Shown here: positions 46,560 through 58,014 of the stretch, piece after piece | Layout of the letters: every line of letters starts with the position of its first letter | Position numbering within the stretch: position 1 is the stretch's first letter | Assembly (NCBI GenBank): GCA_963920525.1 | Contig: OY986438.1 | Location: 181,664,888 to 181,728,887, forward strand | Direction: 5' to 3' | Origin: Dichetophora obliterata | Taxonomy: Eukaryota > Arthropoda > Insecta > Diptera > Sciomyzidae | DNA length: 64,000 nucleotides | Notes under the pieces: generated by a model | What the model was told of the DNA's origin: nothing | The model's database searches: none | The model's input: the letters and a program-made list of their open reading frames with translations, nothing else | Position numbers and translations under genes: made by a program

Positions 46560-48147
46560 TATAGGCACTACTAATCTACAAAGTTTAAAAAAAAATCGGA
46601 AACACAAAGGTCAGATTTTGCTCAAAATTGGTCGAATGGAATCATAGTTTTGCATTTAATTTTATGAAAGTGTATCGAAATAAAAGATTCAAAAAGTGAT
46701 GATAGCTTATCGATATGGAAATATGTTTCAGAATTTTTCAAATTGATGTAGTAGGAGGGAGGTTATCGAGGAGGTAAAAAATGAGGAATTTATGAATTGA
46801 AATTGTGAGCTTTAGATCAAAAAAGTTTTTAAGAAGGCAACAACAACAACAACAACTCTGTCTAGAGTCAATCACTTAGCTGACTAGACAGTCTGTTTCG
46901 GAAATCGCTACATTTTCCTCTTCAGTAGTCTTTGAGTGATTAAGCTGTGATCAACTCACTGTTTATACTAGCATATGAATGTGCAGATCCTCTAATTCAA
47001 TCTTAGGAATTGTATGGCTGCTAATCATATGACACTTCAAAGCAGTAGGCCATTTTAGATCACCGCCATCAACTCTATCAAGGTTGCCATCTGTTCTAGT
47101 TGCTTCTTAATTTATTTCAATATTCATTGGTGTTCGACAGTTTGTCGAAATGCACCATAGAAATGAAACGAGTTTTTGCTTCGCCAGAAGCTAGTGTTTT
47201 AACTGAAAGGTGGCTTTTTTCACAACCTGAGGAAAAACGGCTATGAGGAATTTAACTTGATCTGAAGTTTTGAATATAAAGCTTAAAGTTACGATAGCTA
47301 TAAAATTACAACCGTTATCATGATCACAGACAGACAGACGGACATGTCTTACTAAACTTATAAGTTTATGCTGATAAAAATTTCAATACATATCACTGTA
47401 AAGGTAAAATTATTTCTGTAATGGGAATATATTTAAGGTATTTTAAAATGAACCTAAATTCATTAGAAAAATATTGGAGGCTTATGATTTGGAAATTTTA
47501 ATTTTAGTTTTTACTTTTTAATTGTGTTTTTATTTTTGTATATATTTTGTTACAATATGTTGACATTTAAGACTTAGTCTTTTACATGCGTCATTTATAG
47601 CATACATAACAACTTATACATAATAACATAATTATGAAAACATTTTGGTTCTCCGTAATCTATAACAACTAGCAGGCTACAGTTGTACACGGCCTCGCCT
47701 CTGACGTATTTTTTTATGAATCTCCAAGACAATATATTTCGAACGAAAAAATATTTCTTTTTTTTGTTTTGTTTTGGAGCGCATCCATCACTAGCTATCT
47801 ATTTTCTTTTATTGCGCTGTGCTTGATGAGGAAAAAAGAGAATAGAAGGGAGCAACATGCAGTTTATTGAAACTCTCTCAAAACAAACGCGTGAAAAGAA
47901 AACGATTAAGCAACGCGTGGCATCAGACATGATTTCTTAAAAAATCTTTAAACTTTTATTAAAAGAACTTATTATATAAAAGTACTCTTATAACGTGCTG
48001 TAGCACCGATATGATATTATTAAACTTTTTTCCTTAAATAGGCCTAGTACTTTTGGAGTTAATTGGTACATGTTAAGTTGTACTTAATTTTTTATAAAAT
48101 AGTAGGTATAAAATGTCTTAAATAGTAGTTGGAAAAATTGACGTGTC
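46560..48147. other. No gene seen
   Basis: AT-rich with a CAA run at 46839-46856. No inverted or tandem structure recognised. Confidence 0.5.
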
Positions 48148-48502
48148 TACCCAGCAGAAAATGTCATGCCTGATCTCGCTGGAATTCAAGCCTGACAGGC
48201 ATGACGGAGGCCTGAATGCTCTTTGAGGACTGCCCTGATTTTTTCTAGCAAGTGTCCGCCTCTTCAGACTTGAAATTCGGTATTAATTTTTTTTAAATGT
48301 TCACCTATGATTTCTGATCTGAATACCAGCTACGAATTCAGGTGTGCTTATTTACCAATGATTTCTGATCTGAACTCCAGCTATGAACTCAGGTTTGAAA
48401 CTAAACGGTTTTCATTACTGAAATAATGGCTGCAATTTTTATACAAGTGTCCGCCCTTTCAGCCCTGAAATTTTAAAAAATTTGGGTTGATGAATACTTT
48501 TT

Positions 48503-49139
48503 TAGGCGCGATTACCATTTCCGTGGCCCCAATATCTGAATATACAGTTTTGAAGAGCTCATTGAGAAAATAAGATTCACTGAATGATGTATCGATACAT
48601 CGATTAGTTATCAAGTTATCGATTTTAAAAAAATTTACTAAATTTACTAATGTAAATTCAACTATATCTATGCTTATATTTGACGGATCGGGATAATTTG
48701 GGTATCATTAAAAAAAACAACTAATTGTGCAATTTGTAAAAGGCAGAGCCACTTTTGTTTAAATAAATTCTAAATAAAAATTAGGAGAAATATCAATACG
48801 TACTTCAAAATGCAACAAACAACCTTTGATAAAAGTCTATCTGGCTCTTTTACAGAAAAAGTACATTTTGTAAAATGCAGAACCCTATTTTTTTCATTTC
48901 ATGTTTAAAACATTTTAAATATCTTTCGAATCACACCTAAATCATTCAGATCGGACAAATATTAGCAAAGATATAACCGAACTTAAATATTGGTTCCGTT
49001 GAGTAAACATTTTTTAAATCGATACATCGATAACTAATCGATATATCGATAAATCCTTCGTCGAATCTTATTTTCTCAAAGAGTACTTCAAAACTGCATA
49101 CTCAAATCGAGGGGCCACAGAAATCGTAATCACCCCCTT
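48503..49139. mobile_element. Nested MITE with about 130-bp inverted ends and TATCGATA motifs
   Basis: Inverted arms start near GCGATTACCATTTCCGTGGC (left) and GTGATTACGATTTCTGTGGC (right, inverted) and stay alignable for about 130 bp, including TTGAGAAAATAAGATTC and a (T)ATCGAT-rich block. TATCGATA occurs at 48590-48597 and 49044-49051. The outer boundary is approximate. Confidence 0.75.
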
Positions 49140-49269
49140 TTTTACTATCTCTTTTGATATACCACTTACGTCAGAGGTGCTCCACTACAAAAATTTAAAA
49201 AAGTTGTTTTAAAAACTGCACCTAGTCGTTGTAAACCGTTGTAAAAGTGCATTTTAAAAGTGTCATTTA

Positions 49270-49823
49270 CTGCATCTTTATGCATAAGGAAACGATGGCT
49301 GAACTTGGTGCAAAACACGGTAAAGCCCGTATGATACTTAATTGCTTTTTCCAATTTTTATTCATTGACAATGAAACTAGAGCAGTTGAAATAGTGCTAA
49401 AGCTAAAATTCAAGAAGTGTCAGTGTATACGCATACAGTACGAATTGGTTAAAAAAATGTGCGAAGGACAGCATATTCAATGCATTATTTTTGACTTTTC
49501 TCTTAATTCGTTCGTCGTTAAGTTTCGATCAAATATTAAGTGTCAAAAACAAGCTTGAGCTCTTTCTTCCGCAGCCAAGAAGAAGGAAAGATAAGATAGT
49601 CACGTTGCGGAGATGAGAAAAAAGTGGCACGATGCATGTTTTCATCCTTTTCCAACAATATATAACTGTCTAGCTCACGCGCCACTTGTTTTCAGATTTT
49701 GAAATTAGACAAAACAATGAAGTATCATATGGGCTTAAGCAATACATTTTTCCATAATTAAAAAAATATAGTTGCTTGTTTTTTTCACGACGTTAAGCCT
49801 TCGTTTCGTTTTACATAAAGATG
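49270..49823. mobile_element. TTA-flanked MITE family, longer copy
   Basis: Left end CTGCATCTTTATGCATAAGG after TTA (49267-49269); right end, inverted, GCATCTTTATGTAAAACGAA. About 45-90 bp at each end match the two halves of the 140-bp element at 3931-4070. The right boundary has lost a base or two, so its TTA is not intact. A 103-codon frame (49247-49558) runs across the left end and is not recognised. Confidence 0.75.
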
Positions 49824-50629
49824 CTATTCGTTTAAAATTGATAAATATAGAACCGTTCACACAGAGTCATAAAATAGGTGTGATATCATAAATAAAAGAT
49901 ATTGAATTAGGGTAAATTGATTAAATAAATAATTAAAAAAAAAACAATAAATTTAAATAATCAAGTAAAAGAGTTTATTAAGACGAAATGCGTTTCCTCT
50001 TAAGAAGAACCCTCTTATGCATTTTGTTTTTGTATATTGTAAATGACTCTAAGTTTCTCAGAAGAAATTCTAATAAAATAAATTTTAGGTTACTATTATT
50101 ATACTTATATATTGGTTAGACTTTGAAATGAGATTTTGTCCTCGTGCTCTCGAGCTCGTGAACAAAAACTCAAATATGAGATTTTTAATGCTCTTCACAC
50201 AGTTAGGACATTGCAACTTTTCTTTGGTTCTCTTGCAACTCATTTTACGCAAATACAATATAATATTTCATGGCCAGAAACTTAACTATAATTGTGTGCT
50301 CTATTTTAAATTTTCTGAATTTTGTTTTTTTTTTTATATTTTTTATTCATTTTTCATTGCATTGAACTGTTCAAATATCAATTAATTTTTTCAATTGCTG
50401 CAAAATTTGATTTTGAAGAAAAGACATGAATTGGAAACACATTTTTAACAAGTGAATTAAATTTGTAAGTTCCGACAATACATAAAATTGTGTTTGTTCG
50501 AACACTAAAGCATCAACACTAATTTTATAAGACTTCTTGTAGCCATTGGATAGCCTTTGGATAAAGTTCTTTCAAGAAATCTTTAAAACTTGTAGCAGTT
50601 TTAATAAAGTCATAAAAATAGATAAGGAC

Positions 50630-50830
50630 AAGGATGAGAATTAGTACAAAGATAGCTAATAACAAGAAATAGTGCAAGAATTTAAATAAAAATTAGAACA
50701 AGGATTAGAACAAGGCTTTGGACAAGAATTAGAACTATTATATGTAACAAGCATTTGTACAAAGATTAGGAAAATAATTTCGACAAAATTAGAACAAAAT
50801 TTGGTACACGGAAAAGAACAAAAGTAAGGA
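50630..50830 (+). repeat. Degenerate short repeat ATTAGAACAAGG
   Basis: Repeated loose copies of a 12-bp ATTAGAACAAGG word, best at 50690-50735; probably a decayed tandem array. Confidence 0.5.
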
Positions 50831-51159
50831 TAAATATCTGGGAATGCGAGCTACACGAATTTTTTTGCACTCGAGTAACTGAATAAAGCCCCAAAAAAAT
50901 TGTGAAATTAAGGTTGTTGTAGTGAAATCCTGCATTTTATTTGAAATTCAGTTATGAAATCTGGCATGAAAATGAGATTCATAATTTTTTGTTTACTTTC
51001 GGGCTAGATTTCAGATCTGTTTAATGAAAGTCTGAATTATATTTTAATTTCAGACCTGAAATCACAACTGTAAAATGGAGGCCTGAATATTTTTAGAATT
51101 TCAGGCTTGAATTCCGGTCTGACTGAAGCAGTCCTGAGCAAGTTTTCTGCTGGGTATAT

Positions 51160-51752
51160 AAAAAAATTTTCTATAAAAAGATTTTGAATTTACTGACTTT
51201 TAGTAGCTATTTGCAAAAAGCTTTTTGCCTCAGCAAAATTAGCATCAATTTTACACAGGGTTTCCCTAACCTTCCTATAGCCCAGGGTAAACAACTCCTT
51301 ACTTCTTGTAAAAATAAATTCGATGCTCAGTATTTTCTCTGTTGTGTGCATAAGGATTGCAAATTAACATTTTTTAGTTCTTGTCAATATTTATTGGCAT
51401 TGAATTGCAAACAGCACCAAACAACAGAAGCAATCATCAGCATTGGCAGCAGTAACGGCATCATCATCATCATCATGTTCCAGAGTAACAGGAACAATCT
51501 TAACTGTGTTTTATGCCGACAGCAACAGGGAGAATTTATTTTTTTAAAACACAAACAATAAAACAGCGCGAAAAAATAAATAAAATTTCCATTTCTGGAC
51601 AAAGCAAAAACCAATTTCAGAGCAGAAAGATGAACAATAAACAAGTGAAAAACGTGAACTCAGATATTTTCGAATAGTGATTTTTTTCCGCTGTACTTTT
51701 GTTGCTCATACGATATACTTCAAACTTTCACCAATTGTTTGGTTTTGGTCAC
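51160..51752. other. No gene seen
   Basis: Contains an ATC run at 51460-51476. A 125-codon frame at 51184-51561 lacks motifs. Confidence 0.5.
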
Positions 51753-51950
51753 GGTGGTGCTGTCACACACAACCAATGACAAAATTACCGCAACATACAT
51801 TTACATGTATTGAGTAAACGAAAATGTCTGTCTTTAGAAAATTGTAGAGAAATTTGTAAATCATGTTATGCCTTTATGTCAAGCAATCATGGTTGTTTTA
51901 ACTAGGTAAGAGATGTAAACATAGGAAATCTGTTTCTAGTATATACTTAT

Positions 51951-52064
51951 TTTATTTATTTTATTTATTTATAATTGTATTAAAATTAAAATTTGAAGAC
52001 AAAGGAAATTAAAGCTTCGACATCAGTGGTCTTAAGCTAGTAGTTTAATAATACATAGTATTTA
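51951..52064 (-). mobile_element. 114-bp retroinsertion with 14-bp target duplication
   Basis: TAGTATATACTTAT at 51937-51950 is repeated exactly at 52065-52078. The insert begins, on the plus strand, with a TTTATTTATTTTATTTAT run, i.e. an A-rich tail on the minus strand. The opposite foldback arm shows the uninterrupted sequence (near 55355), an empty-site control. Confidence 0.82.
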
Positions 52065-54245
52065 TAGTATATACTTATATATATGTATATAGTTAGCAAA
52101 TCAATAAATAATTTGTTATCTAAAACAAAAATAAGCAACAAGTTTTCTAAAATGCTTAAGTATCCTCATTTTTCATTTAAAGCAAAAATTAGCAACAAGT
52201 TTTCTTAAATGCTTTAAGGGTGTAGTCTAGTTGTTCACTTTCGAACATTTTTTTTTTTTACATTTTTCTAATGTTTTTCGAATGCTATAAAAAAGTTTGT
52301 GTTTAAAAAATTGCTTACAACGTCTTGTCAAAGAAACTACAAATGTTAGTTATTCAAAATATATCTCAATATATAAACAATTTTAAAGATTTCTTAAAAA
52401 AATATTTAAAAGTTTGTCGTCAATTTTTAGCATGTGAATTTCTTGTAGTGCACACACACAACGAAAAAACTTAATTAATTTCCGCAGTCAAAAACATAAA
52501 ACGGTAATTTCAAATAAAAAAAAGTTGACTGCCAGCAGAGAGGTTTTTCATATACTATTTTTTTTGTTTTTTTTTTTCCTCTGGCTGAATTGATGCTGCT
52601 TGTGAAGGATGACAGTTTATTATGGAAAGGATGCGAGATGAATACTAACATAAAAGCTCTTTAATGTTTAAATAGACTGTCAGAGGAAATGAGCTACGTC
52701 AGTGGTTGTATAACGCTGACAAGGCTAACTAAATATTTTTTTTTTTAAGAACAGCATCAAAAGATATTAGATACTTAACATTTTAGATTTAGCAAAAATT
52801 TAATTAAAAATAGAGAAAAGTGTTGCAATTAGGATATTTTGTTGAAAATAATAAAATAATTTAGTTCTAATTTACGATACTTAAGGATGTAGTCTAGTTC
52901 GTAGGCTAAAAATATAGGCTATTTTTTGGGAACTTTTCGTGATCTTCCTATGAAAGATATGTTTATAAAAGTAGTTAGGTATGATAAATGAAGTCCTAAT
53001 TTTCAAAATTAAAATTTTTTTAATAATTTCTTTCAGTTCTTTCAGCTTCCACACGATATCTCGGCATTGGCTTATCTAAAACAAAAAACCAAAGTGTTTT
53101 CGATTCCGTATGACAATGGCTACAAAATAATCAATTGATATTACTTTTTTACAATTGTTGTTAATTTAAAGTAACAAACACTGTAAAAATTGATTAAATT
53201 GAGTGAGTAGAATTTCAAAAGGATCGGCCTTCGGGTTCCGATGAAATCATGTGGAGCGTCCGTGAAAACGTAGATTGGAGAAAAACGTATTTAAAGATAT
53301 GTTAGCGTTCAGGTACGTACGCGCATGTTGTAAGCAGCATGTTGGGTTAAAAAAAAATATTTATACTACTCGGATCTTCAATCAAATTAAATACATCTTA
53401 ATTTCTGTCATTCTGTTATGATTTCTCATACAAATTTTTGAGCTGTCAAAAAATCCGTTATGTTAAGGCAATCTTTTATGAAATCTGTTATAAACCAGAA
53501 AAAATTTTTCGAACTGTCGAAAAATCTTTTACAAATTCATGAATTGGTATTCTACATGACAAAATCTGTTATGAAATCTTTTATGAAACAGAATAACAGA
53601 TACATTTCTCTGCTTTTTATCAGAACTTAAATAGTGGTTTTGGAAACCGCAACATGCTCGTCTATACGTTGTTCTTTTCATTTGTAACCTACGCGGTCAC
53701 CTCTGTCTCATCCGCTTCCACCTTCTTCATAAATGCGTCAGTCACCACGTTTATTGAAACTTGAGCTACTGCTCTAGGTCGTCCTCAAACTAATCAAATC
53801 GGAAATGCTAGTTTGTAATGTTAATGCACGGCACCTTTTTAGTGCTAATTTTGCAAAAATATTTGCAATTTGTGCGTTAAAAGCGAAAACTTCTTCACTC
53901 TCGTTATTTTATTTTTTAATTTATTGACAGCAATCAGCTGTTTCTTAGCAGAAAAAATGGAATTGTAATAGATTTTTGTTTTCGAAAATTGATAACAGGG
54001 TACCATAAAAGTTCGAAAGGCAGAATACCAATCTTAACAGATCTTTTATCGTCGGCGTCTTTTATGATTCATAACGAAAAATTTACAACAAAGTAACAGA
54101 TCTGGCAGAATAGGCCCAAATATTCTTAGAAACATAAACATTCGAAAAATGTAAAAAAAAATGTTCGAAAGTGAACAACTAGACTACACCCTTAAAGCAT
54201 TTAAGAAAACTTGTTGCTTATTTTTGCTTTAAATAAAAAATGATA

Positions 54246-55262
54246 GTTTTTTTAGTTTTAGTTTATTTAGTTAAAAAATTTTTGTTGGCATTTAAGAACA
54301 ATTCTTTTGCATTCCGAATTTACAATGGATATAACAATAAATAAGATTCAAAATGCAAATAAATATTGCAGACTGCTATTAATAGTAATTGTACTTAAAA
54401 GGACTTATATTTAGACAATGCTTATTAAGACAATTTAGTATTCATTAAAAACTAAGTAGAGAGTGAGAGAAGAAAAAATGAGAGTAAAAGAAAATTGGTA
54501 GCTAAGAGAAGTGTGTGAAAATTAAATGCTTAAAGTTGTTTTTATTAGAAACGCTTTTAATGCTAATAGGTAATGAATTCCACGTCCTAATAACGCTGAC
54601 GAAAAACAATCTACTGGAGTTAAGAAAATTGTATCTAGGGATCATGAGATTCATATTTCTACTTGATCTGCAAAACTTCAACCTTTCAAAAAGATATGTG
54701 GGACTACGTGTATAGAATGATCCGGTGCAGGAAAATGCAATGTCTAGCTTCAAGGTAACTTGGTAAGTCACGACCAAGTAATTTTTTACAACAGACAGAG
54801 ATATGATCAAACTTTCTAAGACCGTAAACATAGCGAGCTGCATTATTATAAGCGACAAGGAGCTTATATAAGGACCTAGAGTCAAGTTTGCAGTACACGA
54901 CTTCAGAGTATGTTATGATCGGCATAATCAACTGCAATACAAGTTTCTTTTTTATTTCAATGGGCACAAACAATCATGTCATTCGGAGATTTCGAAGAAG
55001 ATCTACACTTTTTTTACACATGAGTTGATGTGATCATCGCAGGCAAGGGATGAGTTTATTTGAAAACCAAGATTAGTGGCTTTATTAACAAGCTTCAGTT
55101 TCACGGTATTCAGTAGGATTGGAGGCAAATCTTCGTGAGAGTATGGATTTTTAGATAAAGGCAAAACAAATGATTTCGTGGGGTTCAACGTGAGCATATT
55201 TTCATCTGCCCATTGAGATACCAAAGCTAAGTCCTCATTAACTCTAGCACATAGTTCTTCAA
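54246..55262 (-). pseudogene. 5'-truncated jockey-like LINE, RT C-terminal part
   Basis: Minus-strand reading from 55224: MVSQWADENMLTLNPTKSF, LVNKATNLGFQINSSL (post-YADD RT region), then in another frame LYKLLVAYNNAARYVYGLRK and LPSYLEARHCIFLHRIILYT (54973-54704), then SSRLFFVSVIRTWNSLPISI (to 54502), the standard C-terminal motif of this LINE group. About 250 bp of 3' UTR follow toward 54246. Frameshifts separate the blocks. It is inserted in the right arm of the foldback, between the paired 50-bp repeats. Confidence 0.8.
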
Positions 55263-55627
55263 CTAAGTACTTGAAGCATTTTAGAAAACTTGCTTAGTTT
55301 TTTTTTAAATAAAAAATTATTTATTGATTTGCAAACTATATACATATATATAAGTATATACTAGAAACAGATTTTCTATGTATACATCTCTTACATAGTT
55401 AAAACAACCATGATTGCTTGACATAAAGGCACAACATGATTTACAAATTTCTTTACAATTTTCTAAAGACAGACATTTTCGTTTACTCAATACATGTAAA
55501 TGTATGTTGCGGTAATTTTGTCATTGGTTGTGTGTGACAGCACCCCCGCACAATGATCCCAAATTGATAAAAGACGGCCAAAACCTCAGGGAGTTGTCTA
55601 ATCTGCATTAAAATACTACTGTGTAGG

Positions 55628-55950
55628 TTTTTGGGGTCGCTGATCACGAATCTGAAGTCAAAAACTTGAAATTCAAAATGGCGGCTATGAACATACTAAC
55701 TTTTCTAATAACTATTTTATGCATTTTATGCATTTTATATTTGGTGCCCTAAGAATTTTCGGGGTCACTGATCACGAATCTGAAGTCAAAAATTCTAAAT
55801 TCAAAATGGCGGCTATGAAAAGGCTGACTTTTCTTATAACTATTTTATGCATTTTAAATTTGGTGCCCTGAAAGTTTTCGGAGTCACTGATCACGAATCT
55901 GAAGTCAAAAGTTCATAATTCAAAATGGCGGCTTTTCTAAAACCTTAGTT
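55628..55950 (+). repeat. Three-unit tandem repeat, GATCACGAATCTGAAGTCAA
   Basis: The word TCACTGATCACGAATCTGAA starts near 55638, 55766 and 55885 with a following TTCAAAATGGCGGCT, giving periods of about 128 and 119 bp. Unit 1 carries an extra ATGCATTTT. Unit 3 is truncated after GGCGGCTTTTCT. Confidence 0.85.
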
Positions 55951-56300
55951 TTTGAAACTTCTTTTGATAATCTTTATAATGTATCTGAGGTCCAAACAAT
56001 AAAAAAATATGGAAGCATTAATTTGTTTCATTTATTTATTATTTATGTTTAAGAAACTGTTATTCTAATAGAAGTAAAACATCGGGAGGTAAATGTTTTT
56101 TTTTCTTGGTATGTCTACCGAAAGAAAGATATTTTCGAGTCTGAATATAACACGCACCTGTTCAAAACATCCTCATTTGTTGCCAGCCTTTCTAAATTTT
56201 TTTGCAAATTTTTTATGCATACCATTTCTTTTAATTTTTGCAAACATTTTATTAAAAAAGTCCGATTATTATCGCGACACAGCACGCGCGCACAAAACAG

Positions 56301-56578
56301 AACCGATCGCAGGCAAAATAAAGTTTTAAAAAAATGCGCGAAAAAATTCAAAACGCAGCCGATCGCACACAAATTAAAGTTAAAACGAATGTCTACTTAG
56401 TTAGCTTCGATAAAGTGAATTTCTTAAAAATTTTATTGTAACCAATCGCAGGCAAAATTAAGTTTAAAAAATGCGTGAAAACATTCAAACCGCAGCCGAT
56501 CACACACAAAGTAAAGTGAAGACAAATGCCTACTCAAATAGCTTCGACAATGCAAATTTTTTTAATTTTTAAATGTTA
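56301..56578 (+). repeat. 139-bp tandem duplication
   Basis: AACC(G/A)ATCGCAGGCAAAAT starts at 56301 and 56440; the whole 139-bp unit is repeated once with about 15-20 percent difference by eye, through CGCAGCCGATC(G/A)CACACAAA and TAGCTTCGA. Confidence 0.82.
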
Positions 56579-56964
56579 ATGTTAAAACAAAAATTTTATA
56601 ATATTAAACGTATTAAGTATGTTTAATAACAATACAAATAAATGGTTTTAAGAAGAAAACAATTTTTAGTTTCCAACACCATTTTAGTTTTTACTTAAAA
56701 ATTTCATATTCAAGAGCATTGGAGCAGCCAACTTTTTTTTTATTAGTATAATATTCCACAAAGGAACCAATACCTATTTAATGGTTAAAGAAGTTGAAAA
56801 CACTTTCGTTTTTTCCATTTTAACTGAGTCAAATTTTTTTAAAAAATGTACATTTCAATGTACTTTTTTAAAAAATGAGTATGAATATTTTTTAAAGTTT
56901 TACTTTCACTCTGATTAATTCAGTTTCGATCCAACACCCAACAAATATTTAGGATAAAATTACG
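56579..56964. other. No gene seen
   Basis: AT-rich spacer between two repeat arrays. Confidence 0.5.
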
Positions 56965-57370
56965 AACAAAATCTTTGTAGAAATACAAACAGAGGCTTTT
57001 CGTAGAATGTACAAATGTTTTGTACATAGTACAAACGTTTGTAGAGTTGGCCGCATGAAAAAAATTTTTGAATTCGTAACTTTGTACATTCTACAAACGC
57101 TAGCTTGTAAAAATCTATAATGTATACATTTGTGAACTGAACGAACATTGTTTGAAAATATACAAAGCGGTGGCAGCAGCGTTGGTATATTTGTTCGTAT
57201 TATTGTAGATGAAACGAATGCGTTTGTAAAATATACAAATATTTCTTTGTACAATGTACAAACGGTCATTTGTATTATTCACAAAGTCGTTCGTAGGCTG
57301 AAAAGAACAAACAGCTTTGTAGAATATAATAATTGTTTTGTACATAGTACGAAGCTTTTTTGTGGGTGAA
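56965..57370. repeat. Array of short palindromic GTAGAATGTACAAA motifs
   Basis: Dense, both-orientation copies of a TTTGTA(G/C)A(A/T)(T/A)GTACAAACG-like word, e.g. 57003, 57018, 57075, 57225, 57255 and 57320-57350, interspersed with non-matching stretches. Overlapping open frames on both strands follow from the repeat. Confidence 0.6.
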
Positions 57371-58012
57371 CATATAAATATATAAAACATGTTAAATTAC
57401 TTATAGAAATAGTAAAACAAATGTTCGAACTTGACTTGAAATACGACTATTTTTTTGTTAAATTTTTTTAAATTTTAAAGGCTTCTTAAACCAATAAAAA
57501 AAAATTTAAAAAATATTGAAAACGAACTTTTTTTATTTACCTATCATAAAAAGGTATTTGAAGTAAAAACTGTTTTTCAAACATCTTTAAAAATGAGGTT
57601 TCGGCCGTCTTTTTCATGTTTGGAACCAATGTGCACCGTGACCAAAAGTACACCAAACAATCCAGGCATTTTGGTTTTTTTTTCAAGAAAAGTAGTAATT
57701 AATTTCACGGTGCGACAATTTTAAATTTTTTCTAAAATTATAAGATTTTGTAAAAGATCCTGTTAGAAGAGACAAGATTACAACACATGTTTAATAGGAA
57801 AACGTAACGCATGAGTATTTTGTTAACACTCGGTTTCACTCCCTATAAAATTTTCATTCTATGTTCTATATATGGAATTGATTCTAAAGAAGTAAACTCC
57901 AAAAAACTTTTTTTTTACTTTTTTCTTACGCATAAACATGCAAAAATCACAGACAGACAAAATCGAGCGAAAAAGGTACAATTTAGCGTTATTTCGTTAC
58001 ATCGGTAATACA
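57371..58012. other. No gene seen
   Basis: AT-rich unique-looking sequence before the mariner element. Confidence 0.5.
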
Positions 58013-58014
58013 TA

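Larger units (their letters stand above)
48150..51154. mobile_element. CCCAGCAGAAAA-ended element with nested MITEs
   Basis: Ends CCCAGCAGAAAA at 48150 and inverted at 51154, with TA flanks (48148-48149 and 51155-51156). Subterminal regions are related: GGAATTCAAGCCTGA and GGCCTGAAT(A/G) words occur near both ends (48180-48220, 51070-51120). Two nested MITEs (48503-49139, 49270-49823) enlarge it. A 37-bp segment ATGATTTCTGATCTGAA... is duplicated at 48306 and 48357. No transposase remains. Confidence 0.75.
51753..55549. mobile_element. Large foldback element with long inverted arms
   Basis: Left arm 51753-52272 pairs with right arm 54140-54245 plus 55265-55549. It starts GGTGCTGTCACACACAACCA at 51756 and is nearly identical for about 190 bp to the inverted sequence ending near 55545. 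The inner part AAGGGTGTAGTCTAGTTGTT (52216) is matched inverted at 54193. Each arm has two copies of a 50-bp AGCAACAAGTTTTCT-containing repeat (52117 and 52171; 54191 and 55266). A LINE fragment sits between the two copies in the right arm, and a small retroinsertion sits in the left arm. The middle (52275-54140) has no coding. Confidence 0.85.

Noticed and set aside
49247..49558. 103-codon frame in the longer TTA-flanked MITE
   Set aside because: It starts outside the element's left end and crosses it, so it cannot be the element's own gene.
51184..51561. 125-codon plus-strand frame
   Set aside because: Runs through CA and ATC simple sequence; no recognisable domain.
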